DNA from: Shinella lacus
GTDB lineage: Bacteria; Pseudomonadota; Alphaproteobacteria; Rhizobiales; Rhizobiaceae
Direction of reading: 5' to 3'
Assembly: GCF_010994755.1 (NCBI RefSeq)
Contig: NZ_WHSB02000004.1
Location: 186,001 to 250,000, forward strand
Length of the DNA: 64,000 bases
This document shows, piece by piece, positions 34,730 to 42,554 of this stretch; position 1 is the first letter of the stretch; every line of letters starts with the position of its first letter. The position numbers were made by a program, and so were the translations under genes. The notes under the pieces were generated by a model. The model was not told the DNA's origin. It did not search any database and saw only the letters and a program-made list of their open reading frames with translations.

Positions 34730-36157
34730 ATGGACACCCAAATGCTGATCGGCGCGCGCTTCGAGGCCGGCACGGAAGTCGAGGAGCACATCCTGAACCC
34801 GAAGACCGGCGCCAAGATCGTCGACCTGCCGGAAGCCTCCTATGCGCAGATCGACGCTGCGGTGGATGCCGCCGAAAAGGCCTTCGTCTCCTGGGCCACC
34901 ACCACGCCCGCCGAACGCTCGGGCTACCTCTTGCGGATCGCCGACGCGATCGAGAAGGACGCCGACGCCTTCGCGGCACTGGAATCGCTGAATTGCGGCA
35001 AGCCGATCAACGCGGCGCGCAATGACGAACTGCCGGCCATCGTCGATTGCTGGCGCTTTTTCGCCGGGGCCATCCGCTCGCTCAATGCCCCCGTCGCCGC
35101 CGAATACCTGCCCGGCTTCACATCCATGGTGCGCCGCGACCCGATCGGCATCGTCGGCTCGATTGCGCCGTGGAACTATCCGCTGATGATGATGGCCTGG
35201 AAGCTGGCGCCCGCCATTGCCGGCGGCAACACGGTGGTCTTCAAGCCCTCCGAGCAGACGCCGCTGACGGCTCTGAAGATGGCCAAGCTGCTTGCCGATA
35301 TACTGCCGGAGGGCGTGGTCAACATCGTGCTCGGCCGCGGCGAGACGGTCGGCAATGCGCTGATCAACCATCCGAAGATTAACATGGTCTCGATCACCGG
35401 CGATGTGGCGACCGGCAAGAAGGTGCTGGCGGCGGCGGCAAAGACCGTGAAACGCACCCATCTGGAACTCGGCGGCAAGGCCCCGGTCGTCGTCTTCGAC
35501 GATGCGGACCTGGAGGCCGTCGTCGCGGGCATCCGCGCCTTCGGCTATTACAATGCCGGCCAGGACTGCACGGCGGCCTGCCGCATCTATGCGCAGGACG
35601 GCATCTACGAAAAGCTCGTCGCCGATCTTTCGGCGGCCGTCTCGACCATCAAGTACAACGACCCGGACGACTCGCTGAACGAGATCGGCCCGCTGATCTC
35701 CAAGCGCCAGCGCGACCGGGTGGCGAGCTTCGTCGAGCGCGCATCCGAACTCAAACATGTCGAGATCACCACGGGCGGCCGCGCGGGCAGCGACGAGGGC
35801 TATTTCTTCCAGCCGACGGTGGTTGCCGGCGCCACGCAGGACGACGAGATCGTGCGGCGCGAGGTGTTCGGCCCCGTCGTCTCCGTCACCCGCTTTTCCG
35901 AGGCCGACCAGGCGGTCGCCTGGGCGAATGACAGCGATTACGGCCTCGCCTCCTCCGTCTGGACCAAGGACATCGGAAAGGCGATGAAGGCCGCCGCCCG
36001 CCTGCAATATGGCTGCACCTGGATCAACACGCATTTCATGCTGACGACCGAAATGCCGCATGGCGGCGTCAAGCAGTCGGGCTATGGCAAGGACATGTCG
36101 ATCTATGCGCTGGAGGACTATACCGCCGTGCGCCACGTCATGATCAGCCACGGCTGA
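34730..36157 (+). CDS. patD: Gamma-aminobutyraldehyde dehydrogenase
   Basis: The 475-residue aldehyde dehydrogenase resembles E. coli PatD (YdcW) closely throughout. Shared stretches include [39 protein letters not shown] and the C-terminal [11 protein letters not shown]...[14 protein letters not shown]. Catalytic Cys280 and Glu246 are in place. It oxidises 4-aminobutyraldehyde to GABA with NAD and may also accept betaine aldehyde-like compounds. AAGGGAGAACATCG precedes the ATG. The gene order after the YdcSTUV-type transporter supports putrescine catabolism, although the transaminase partner is not in the window. Confidence 0.9.
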   Translation: MDTQMLIGARFEAGTEVEEHILNPKTGAKIVDLPEASYAQIDAAVDAAEKAFVSWATTTPAERSGYLLRIADAIEKDADAFAALESLNCGKPINAARNDELPAIVDCWRFFAGAIRSLNAPVAAEYLPGFTSMVRRDPIGIVGSIAPWNYPLMMMAWKLAPAIAGGNTVVFKPSEQTPLTALKMAKLLADILPEGVVNIVLGRGETVGNALINHPKINMVSITGDVATGKKVLAAAAKTVKRTHLELGGKAPVVVFDDADLEAVVAGIRAFGYYNAGQDCTAACRIYAQDGIYEKLVADLSAAVSTIKYNDPDDSLNEIGPLISKRQRDRVASFVERASELKHVEITTGGRAGSDEGYFFQPTVVAGATQDDEIVRREVFGPVVSVTRFSEADQAVAWANDSDYGLASSVWTKDIGKAMKAAARLQYGCTWINTHFMLTTEMPHGGVKQSGYGKDMSIYALEDYTAVRHVMISHG

Positions 36158-36218
36158 CGGAAACTTTTGGCCGCTCCGGCGGTTCCGCTCTCGGGATGTG
36201 ATGTCCCGGGAGAACGGC

Positions 36219-36737
36219 ATGAGGATTTTGTCCCGCACCGCGACTGCAACCGCCGCCTTAGTCGGCGCGCTCGCCTTTTCGCAGGCGCCGGAATTCGCGC
36301 AGCAATACCAGCAGCGCCTCGGCGGCGCGCTCGATGAACTGCGCATCATCGTCGCCGATTTCGACCGCGACGCCACGCTTGCCGGCATCGACCGCACACA
36401 GGCGCTCGCGATCTATGACGGCGCCGGCGAACCCTTCCTGCGCAATCGCGGCCAGTCGATGCGCCGCACCCTCACCCGCTTCGAGACGATCGCCCGCCAA
36501 TCCGCCGGCATGGCCCGGACGTCGCCCTTCGCAAAACCCTTCGCGCTCCTGCGCAATGCCGACGACATGATCCTCACCAATGCGTGGCGGGATTTCCAGC
36601 CGGCCGTTCCCGTGACACCGGCCGGCCTCCTCTGGGCCACGACAGGCGCGTGCCTCGGCTGGGGGCTGGTGGGCGCGGCGAGAATGCTGCGCCGCTTCCG
36701 CCGCCATCGCCCAGTCCCGGCTGATCAACTCACCTAG
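36219..36737 (+). CDS. DUF2937 family protein
   Basis: The 172-residue protein has an N-terminal hydrophobic stretch, then PEFAQQYQQRLGGALDELRIIVADFDRDA, which marks the DUF2937 family, and a C-terminal membrane segment (AGLLWATTGACLGWGLVGAARM). It is probably an inner-membrane protein of unknown role. The start follows CCCGGGAGAACGGC. It stands between patD and the small DUF1328-like gene, without clear operon partners. Confidence 0.8.
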   Translation: MRILSRTATATAALVGALAFSQAPEFAQQYQQRLGGALDELRIIVADFDRDATLAGIDRTQALAIYDGAGEPFLRNRGQSMRRTLTRFETIARQSAGMARTSPFAKPFALLRNADDMILTNAWRDFQPAVPVTPAGLLWATTGACLGWGLVGAARMLRRFRRHRPVPADQLT

Positions 36738-36794
36738 ACGGGAACTTTTTTTGCCCTCGCGCGTCCTTCTGTCCATACATCTGGAGACAACGCC

Positions 36795-36968
36795 ATGCTG
36801 AAATGGGCACTGATTTTCCTCGTCATCTCGCTGATCGCCGGCTTCCTCGGCTTCTCCGGCGTCTCGGCGGCAACGGCGACGATCGCCAAGATCCTGTTCG
36901 CGATCGCCATCGTCATCTTCTTGATTTTCCTAGTGCTTGCACTGATGGCCGGCAGCCTCGCCTTCTGA
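36795..36968 (+). CDS. Small DUF1328/YtjA-type membrane protein
   Basis: A 57-codon frame starts at an ATG after CTGGAGACAACGCC. It encodes a protein made almost entirely of two hydrophobic helices ([24 protein letters not shown] and the C-terminal [21 protein letters not shown]). This matches the DUF1328 family of tiny inner-membrane proteins found in most rhizobia and enterobacteria. The function is unknown; a stress link has been proposed for some relatives. Confidence 0.85.
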   Translation: MLKWALIFLVISLIAGFLGFSGVSAATATIAKILFAIAIVIFLIFLVLALMAGSLAF

Positions 36969-36982
36969 GTGCAATTCATCCC

Positions 36983-37014
36983 CAGCCTGTGTTGCACGTT
37001 GGCAACACAGGCTG
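36983..37014. terminator. Strong hairpin after the DUF1328-type gene
   Basis: CAGCCTGTGTTGC pairs perfectly with GCAACACAGGCTG (13 bp) across a six-base loop, 14 bases after the stop of the small membrane protein gene. A T-run is lacking. It probably insulates the iron-controlled promoter that follows. Confidence 0.6.
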
Positions 37015-37019
37015 AATCA

Positions 37020-37034
37020 TGACTGTTCTAGTCA
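37020..37034 (+). promoter_or_regulatory. IRO/RirA-type iron box overlapping the siderophore receptor promoter
   Basis: TGA-CTGTTCTAG-TCA fits the TGA-N9-TCA consensus used by the rhizobial iron regulator RirA. It is a perfect palindrome with arms ATGACT/AGTCAT (37019-37035). A TATAAT hexamer follows directly at 37035-37040, so a bound repressor would cover the promoter. It lies 75 bases before the receptor start. Confidence 0.7.
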
Positions 37035-37109
37035 TATAATATGTTGCAGCGAGCTGAATCCTGATAAAAACGGTCATCTTATTGATCCGCTTCGTCAGAA
37101 AGACCCCGC

Positions 37110-39284
37110 ATGCACAACTCTTCCCGCACGATGTACCGCCTGGCGCTCGCCGGCACGTCCCTCCTCACGCTCGCCACGGTCGCCCTTGCACAGGACCAGG
37201 CGACGGCGACGCAGGGCGGCGCGACCGTTCTCGAAGACATCGTCGTGGATGGCGGCAGCGGCGGCGTCATCACCGCGGATGGCTATGTCGGCAAGAGCAG
37301 CGCGACGGGCGCCAAGATCGATACGCCCTTCATCCAGACCCCGCAGTCGATCTCCTCGGTCACGCAGCAGCAGCTCGAAGACCGCAACCCGCAGACCCTG
37401 CTCGACACGCTGGCCTATACACCCGGCACCCGCGTCGGCGGCTACGGTTTTGACCCGCGCTTCGACAGTTTCACGGTGCGCGGCTTCGACGTGACCTATA
37501 CCGGCGTCTTCCGCGACAACCTGCGCCAGCCGGGCGCCGGCTCCTCGCTGTTCAAAACAGAGCCCTACGGCCTCGAAGGCGTGTCGATCCTGCGCGGCCC
37601 CTCCTCGGCGCTCTACGGCGCCTCCGGTGCCGGCGGCCTCTACAACCTCATCAGCAAGCGCCCGACGGAAGAGGCGCTGCGCGAAGTGCAGGTGCAGTAC
37701 GGCAGCCACGACCGCTACCAGGGCCAGTTCGACCTTTCCGGCCCGATCAACGACGAAGACCCCTTCTACTACCGCCTGACCGGCCTCATGCGCAGCGCCG
37801 ACACCGAGCAGGTCGGCGTGCCCGACGACCGCGCCTATATCGCGCCGGCCTTCACCTGGAAGCCGGACGAGGACACGCGCCTCACCATCCTCGGCGAATA
37901 TTCGCGCACCAAGACGGGCGGCACGGCGGCCTATTATTATGATCCGGCCACCGGCAAGGTCAGCGATTTCTTCGCCGGCAACCCGGCCTATAACGACTCC
38001 ATCCAGAACCAGGGCCGCATCGGCTACGAGTTCGAGCGTCGCCTGAACGAGACCTTCACCTTCCGCCAGAACGCTCGCGCCTCCTGGCTCAACGTCGATG
38101 CCGACTGGGCCTTCGCCTACCAGCCGAACGCCGCCGACCCGACGCTACTCGACAGCAGCGCCGGCACATTCGAGGAGTGGCTGAACACCTACACGATCGA
38201 CAACCAGCTCGAAGCCAAGTTCGAGACCGGCGCGCTGGAACACACGCTGCTCACCGGCGTCGATTTCACCAAGGTCTATTGGAAGTCGTTGAACGGCTAT
38301 GGCGTCTCGCCGCCGCTCGACATCAACGACCCGACGCGCGGCCGCCCGGTCGATCCGATCGCCTTCCAGACGAAGAGCGTGCAGGACCAGTTGATCACCG
38401 GCCTCTACATGCAGGACCAGATCCGCTACGACGCGCTGACCTTCACGCTCGGCGGCCGCTACGACTGGGTCTCCACCGATACCGACAACACGGACCTCGC
38501 CTCCGGCGCCCTCGACACGATCAGCCAGGACGACCGCGCCTTCACCTGGCGCGCCGGCGTGACCTATGAGACCGAATGGGGCATCACGCCCTATGCCAGC
38601 TACTCGACCGCGTTTTCGCCCAATGCCGGCGTGAACATGGCGACCGGCAACCCCTTCAAGCCGACCGAGAGCGAACAACAGGAAGTCGGCGTGAAATACC
38701 TGCTGCCGGACAGCAACACGCTCATCACCGCCGCGCTCTTCAACATCGACCAGACGAACGGCCTCTATTACGAAGTCGTCGATCTGCCGACCGGCCCGGC
38801 CAACATCCAGGTGCAGCGCGGCAAGCTCCGCTCGCGCGGCCTGGAACTCGAAGCCTCCACCAGCCTCGACAACGGCCTGTCGCTGATCGCCTCCTACACC
38901 TATACGCAGGCGAAGATCATCGACGGCCCGGCCGGCACCATCGGCAACGACGTCTCCTCCATCCCGCGCCACATGGCCTCGCTCTGGGCGCATTACGATA
39001 TGCCGGAAGACGGCGCGCTTGCCGGCCTCGGTTTTGGCGCGGGCGTGCGCTTCACCGGCTCCAGCTACGGCAGCGACGAAAATGTCTCGAAGAACGCCTC
39101 GCGCGCCTTTGTCGACGCGTCGATCGACTACGATTTCGCCGCGATCAACAAGGAGTTCGAGGGCCTGAAGCTGCAGGTCAACGCGACGAACCTGTTCGAC
39201 CGTCAGGATGCCGTGTGCTCGGCCGGTTTCTGCTACCGCGACCAGGGCCGCACGGTCATCGGCAGCCTGAAATATTCGTGGTAA
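37110..39284 (+). CDS. TonB-dependent siderophore receptor (FhuA-like)
   Basis: The 724-residue outer-membrane protein has a signal peptide ending VALAQ and a plug domain (DTPFIQTPQSISSVTQQQLEDRNPQTLLDTLAYTPG, VSILRGPSSALYGASGAGGLYNLISKRP). A beta-barrel ends in the aromatic KYSW. It belongs to the ferrichrome/hydroxamate receptor group by its plug motifs. It imports ferric siderophore with TonB energy. FhuF-like reductase and binding-protein genes follow at 4 bases and by overlap. The iron box upstream predicts repression when iron is plentiful. The exact siderophore cannot be told. Confidence 0.92.
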   Translation: MHNSSRTMYRLALAGTSLLTLATVALAQDQATATQGGATVLEDIVVDGGSGGVITADGYVGKSSATGAKIDTPFIQTPQSISSVTQQQLEDRNPQTLLDTLAYTPGTRVGGYGFDPRFDSFTVRGFDVTYTGVFRDNLRQPGAGSSLFKTEPYGLEGVSILRGPSSALYGASGAGGLYNLISKRPTEEALREVQVQYGSHDRYQGQFDLSGPINDEDPFYYRLTGLMRSADTEQVGVPDDRAYIAPAFTWKPDEDTRLTILGEYSRTKTGGTAAYYYDPATGKVSDFFAGNPAYNDSIQNQGRIGYEFERRLNETFTFRQNARASWLNVDADWAFAYQPNAADPTLLDSSAGTFEEWLNTYTIDNQLEAKFETGALEHTLLTGVDFTKVYWKSLNGYGVSPPLDINDPTRGRPVDPIAFQTKSVQDQLITGLYMQDQIRYDALTFTLGGRYDWVSTDTDNTDLASGALDTISQDDRAFTWRAGVTYETEWGITPYASYSTAFSPNAGVNMATGNPFKPTESEQQEVGVKYLLPDSNTLITAALFNIDQTNGLYYEVVDLPTGPANIQVQRGKLRSRGLELEASTSLDNGLSLIASYTYTQAKIIDGPAGTIGNDVSSIPRHMASLWAHYDMPEDGALAGLGFGAGVRFTGSSYGSDENVSKNASRAFVDASIDYDFAAINKEFEGLKLQVNATNLFDRQDAVCSAGFCYRDQGRTVIGSLKYSW

Positions 39285-39288
39285 GCCC

Positions 39289-40047
39289 TTGACGAACCTT
39301 TCCTCCCAGGACGGCGAAACCGCTTTCAGGCCCCAGGGCCTGAAAGCGGTCTTTACCGGCGAGCACGCCTGGTGCGGCGAGAAGATGATGCTCTCGTCCG
39401 ACCTTGACGGCGCCGTGCCGCTCGGCGATTTCCTGGCGGGGGACGGGTTTTCGCAAACGCTCGACCGCTATGCCGCGGTCCACGGCAGCGCGGACCGACG
39501 CGCGGTCGCCTCCTTCTGGTCACTCTACTATTTTTCCGCGCTGACCATCCCCTATGTCGTCGCGCGCCGGGCGGAGATTACGCCGCCCATCGCCCTTGAC
39601 GAGATGACCATCGCCATCGGCGAAGACGGCCTGCCGCGTGCCTTCGGCCTGCCGCATGAGGGCGACTGGAGCGAAAGCAAGGACCTCGTCGACGTCATCA
39701 CGCCGCTGGTCGACTGCCACCTCGCCCGCGTCGTCGCGCTGTTCAAGGAAAAGACCGGCATTGCGCCGAAACTCGCCTGGAACAATGCGGCCGTCTATAT
39801 CGACTATGCCTTCAACGCGACGGACCGGTCGCCCGCCGAAGGCGACGACCATTGGCCGTCGCGCCAACTCTTCGATTGCCCGCAACTGGCAAATGGCAGC
39901 CGCAATCCCTTCCACGGCTGCCTGCGCCATGAGATGGAATACGGCGCGGTCCACTGTCGCCGGAAAGTCTGCTGCCTGCGCTACATGCTGCCCGGCATTC
40001 CCGGCTGCGGCGAACTCTGCGCCCTGCCGGAACTGAGAAAACAATGA
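39289..40047 (+). CDS. fhuF: Siderophore ferric-iron reductase, FhuF-like
   Basis: The 252-residue protein starts at a TTG four bases after the receptor stop; no good ATG exists upstream of the conserved AVFTGEHAWCGEKMML region. The C-terminus has a cysteine cluster, CC-x10-C-x3-C, for a 2Fe-2S centre. E. coli FhuF has C-C-x10-C-x2-C, so one spacing differs. Such proteins reduce iron in imported hydroxamate complexes in the cytoplasm. The stop overlaps the next start (ATGA). Placement in the iron-boxed operon supports the call. Confidence 0.8.
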   Translation: MTNLSSQDGETAFRPQGLKAVFTGEHAWCGEKMMLSSDLDGAVPLGDFLAGDGFSQTLDRYAAVHGSADRRAVASFWSLYYFSALTIPYVVARRAEITPPIALDEMTIAIGEDGLPRAFGLPHEGDWSESKDLVDVITPLVDCHLARVVALFKEKTGIAPKLAWNNAAVYIDYAFNATDRSPAEGDDHWPSRQLFDCPQLANGSRNPFHGCLRHEMEYGAVHCRRKVCCLRYMLPGIPGCGELCALPELRKQ

Positions 40048-41147
40048 CCATGCGCCTCCTCGCCCTCGCCGCCTTCCTGATCCTCGCCGCGCTGCCGGCC
40101 CGCGCCGAGGTGCAGTACCCGTTGACCGTCACGGACGCGCTCGGCCGCGAAGTCACCATTCCGGCCGAGCCCAAGGCCGTGCTGCTTGGCAGCGGCTTCA
40201 ACCTGGTGGCGCTGTCGCTGGTGCATCCCGATCCTGTCAGCATCCTTGCCGGCTGGGCGAGCGACATGAAGGGCGACAACCCGGAAATCTATGCGCGCTT
40301 CAAGGACAAGTTCCCGAAGATCGAGGAGGTGCCGATCATCGGCGACGGCATCACCGTGTCCTTCGAGGCAGCACTTTCGCTCAAGGCCGACCTCGCCATC
40401 CTCGCCAACTGGCAGGCCGATACCGAGCTTGGCAAGCAGGCGATCGGCTATCTGGAACAGACCGGCGTGCCCGTCGTCGTCGTCGATTTCAACAGCGACG
40501 CGCTGAACAACACCGCCGGCAACATGCGCCTGCTCGGCCAGGTGATGAACCGCGAGGAGCAGGCGAACGCGTTTGCCGATTTTTACGAGGCGCGCGTCAA
40601 GCGCATCCGCAACCGGGTGGCCGAACACAAGGAACCCGGCCCGACCGTGCTGATGGACGCCTTCCCCAATCCGGAAAAGTGCTGCTATGCCTATGGAACC
40701 GGCGGGCTTGGCGCCTTCATCGCCATCACCGGCAGCCGCAACATCGCCGAAAGCTTGCCGGCGCAGGGCGGCATCATCAGCTCGGAATTCCTCGTTGCGG
40801 CCAATCCGGACGTCTATATCGCCACCGCCTCGCCGGGCGGCACCTACAGCGCCTTCTCCATCGGCCCCGGCGTCGATCCGAACGAGGCGCGCGAGACGCT
40901 GGCACGCGCCGTCTCCAGCCCCTTCCTCACCAATCTGAAGGCGGTGAAGGACGAACGCGTCCATGGCCTGTGGAATTTCTTCAACGCCGTGCCGCTCAAT
41001 ATCCTCGCCGCCGAGGCCTTCGCGCACTGGCTGCGCCCGGAGATTTTCGGCGATATCGATCCCAATCAGACGATGAAGGAAATCAACGAGCGCTTCGCCG
41101 CCGTGCCCTTCGACGGCGCCTATTGGATCAGCCTCAAGGCAAAGTGA
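40044..41147 (+). CDS. Iron-siderophore ABC substrate-binding protein
   Basis: The 367-residue protein has a Sec signal (LLALAAFLILAALPARA), then YPLTVTDALGREVTIPAEPKAVLLG, the start of class III iron/cobalamin-binding proteins. It would receive ferric siderophore from the outer-membrane receptor. No cognate permease or ATPase gene follows; these must be encoded elsewhere. It is the third gene of the iron operon and overlaps fhuF by four bases. A second in-frame ATG at 40050 is also possible. Confidence 0.87.
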   Translation: MTMRLLALAAFLILAALPARAEVQYPLTVTDALGREVTIPAEPKAVLLGSGFNLVALSLVHPDPVSILAGWASDMKGDNPEIYARFKDKFPKIEEVPIIGDGITVSFEAALSLKADLAILANWQADTELGKQAIGYLEQTGVPVVVVDFNSDALNNTAGNMRLLGQVMNREEQANAFADFYEARVKRIRNRVAEHKEPGPTVLMDAFPNPEKCCYAYGTGGLGAFIAITGSRNIAESLPAQGGIISSEFLVAANPDVYIATASPGGTYSAFSIGPGVDPNEARETLARAVSSPFLTNLKAVKDERVHGLWNFFNAVPLNILAAEAFAHWLRPEIFGDIDPNQTMKEINERFAAVPFDGAYWISLKAK

Positions 41148-41205
41148 GGGGAGCGGCCTTTCGACGGGCCGCCGCGCACGCTATATGATGCCCAGGAGGA
41201 CCTGA

Positions 41206-41721
41206 ATGATCTGGGCATTCGCAGTCGCAGCGGCGGCAATTCTTTATCTCGCACTGCGCTTCCGGCGCTTTCAGAGCTGGGTCGAGCCCGCACTCACCAT
41301 CGTGGTGGCCATCGGCCTTGCCGCGGCACTGCTCATATGGTTCGTGGAAGAGCGAGCTCCCTCCGGCGAGGTCGTGGTGCAGGACGCTGCGGCACCGGCG
41401 CTTTCGGCGGACAATGTCGAGCTCTCCGAAACGGAGGCCATTGCCGGCCAGACGAAGACGAGTTTTCGGGTAACGGGCCGCATCACCAACAAGGGCACCG
41501 TGCCCATGCAGTCCTTCCGCCTCGACGTCGTGCTCTCCGATTGCCCGAACGGCACCTGCCGGGAGGTCGGCCGCGACGACGCGCTGATCGTGCTGCGCGT
41601 GCTGCCGGGCGAAAGCCAGGCCTTCAGCACCTTCGCCGTCTTCCCCGGCAGCGACATCACCCCCGTGACCACGCCCGAATGGGATTTTGGCGTGCGCGAC
41701 GTGCGGGCCTACGGGCGCTAG
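41206..41721 (+). CDS. Membrane-anchored protein of unknown function
   Basis: The 171-residue protein has two N-terminal hydrophobic segments (residues 1-17 and 27-46), then a soluble part. The soluble part resembles FxLYD-type beta-sandwich domains (TSFRVTGRITNKGTVPMQSFRLDVVLSDCPNG). It is probably anchored in the inner membrane with a periplasmic domain. It overlaps the convergent PEP-mutase-family gene by four bases. AGGAGGACCTGA precedes the ATG, an excellent ribosome site. No function can be given. Confidence 0.7.
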   Translation: MIWAFAVAAAAILYLALRFRRFQSWVEPALTIVVAIGLAAALLIWFVEERAPSGEVVVQDAAAPALSADNVELSETEAIAGQTKTSFRVTGRITNKGTVPMQSFRLDVVLSDCPNGTCREVGRDDALIVLRVLPGESQAFSTFAVFPGSDITPVTTPEWDFGVRDVRAYGR

Positions 41722-42554
41722 GCTTCGTCGGCACCTTCATCGAGCATCGCGTTGACCCGGTCGCCGGAGATTGCAGCGGACAATTTGACGAAGCTGCCAT
41801 CCTTGACGATGGCCTCCATCTGCTCGGCGATCGCCGCATGGGTGACGCGGGCGATGGTCGAGCCGAGCGAGATGCGGCGCACGCCCATCTCCGCGAATTG
41901 CGGCACCGTAAGCTGGCGCAGCGGCCCCGCGGCGAGCGCATTGACCGGTTTCGAAACCGACTGCACGACGCGACGCAACTCATCCGCACCCGGCGGCACT
42001 GGCACATAGACGAGATCGGCGCCGGCCTTTTCGAAGGCCTGGATGCGCCGGATGGCCTCATCCAGATCGTAGACGCCGTTCATCACGCCATCGGCACGCG
42101 CACAGAGAATGAAGGGTTGGCCGAGCGACCGGGCGGCATCGGCCGCCGCGCGGATGCGCTCCACGGCGAGGTCGAACCCATAGGCCGGGTTGCCCTCGAC
42201 CATCTGCGTATCCTCGATCGAGCAACCGGAAAGGCCCACCCCGGCCGCAAGCCGGATGGTTTCGGCAACCTCGTCCGGCGCATCGGCAAAACCGTTCTCG
42301 AAATCGCCGGAGACGGGCAGCGGCGTGGCGCGCACGAGGTCCTCGGCATGTTTCAGCGCCTCCTCGCGGGTGACGCGGCCCATGTCCGGCCGGCCGAGCG
42401 TGAAGGCGAAGCCGGCGGAGGTGGTGGCAAGCGCCACGGCGCCGGCAGCCGCCATCATGCGGGCGGAGCCGATATCCCAGGGGTTCGGGATGACGAAGCA
42501 GCCCGACTGGTGCAGCGCGTAAAAGCGTTCGTGGCGTTCGGCAAGTGTCGTCAT
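41718..42554 (-). CDS. Isocitrate lyase/PEP mutase family protein
   Basis: The 278-residue TIM-barrel protein has the family layout: NPWDIGSARMMAAAG, SGDFENGF, GCSIEDTQ and ILCARADG. The KKCGH cysteine loop of isocitrate lyase is missing, so it is not a normal isocitrate lyase. Members cleave or rearrange C-C or C-P bonds of 2-hydroxy or 2-oxo acids. Its start overlaps the stop of a dimethylglycine dehydrogenase-like gene (ATGA), so it is the last gene of that operon. The substrate is unknown. Confidence 0.82.
   Translation of the reverse strand: MTTLAERHERFYALHQSGCFVIPNPWDIGSARMMAAAGAVALATTSAGFAFTLGRPDMGRVTREEALKHAEDLVRATPLPVSGDFENGFADAPDEVAETIRLAAGVGLSGCSIEDTQMVEGNPAYGFDLAVERIRAAADAARSLGQPFILCARADGVMNGVYDLDEAIRRIQAFEKAGADLVYVPVPPGADELRRVVQSVSKPVNALAAGPLRQLTVPQFAEMGVRRISLGSTIARVTHAAIAEQMEAIVKDGSFVKLSAAISGDRVNAMLDEGADEA

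Noticed and set aside
34730-36157. Betaine aldehyde dehydrogenase (betB)
   Set aside because: Similarity to PatD is continuous and the transporter next to it matches ydcSTUV. No choline dehydrogenase or betI is present.
37110-39284. Heme or vitamin B12 receptor
   Set aside because: The plug motifs match the ferrichrome/hydroxamate group, and the FhuF-like neighbour supports siderophore iron.
41718-42554. Isocitrate lyase
   Set aside because: Too short and without the KKCGH catalytic loop.
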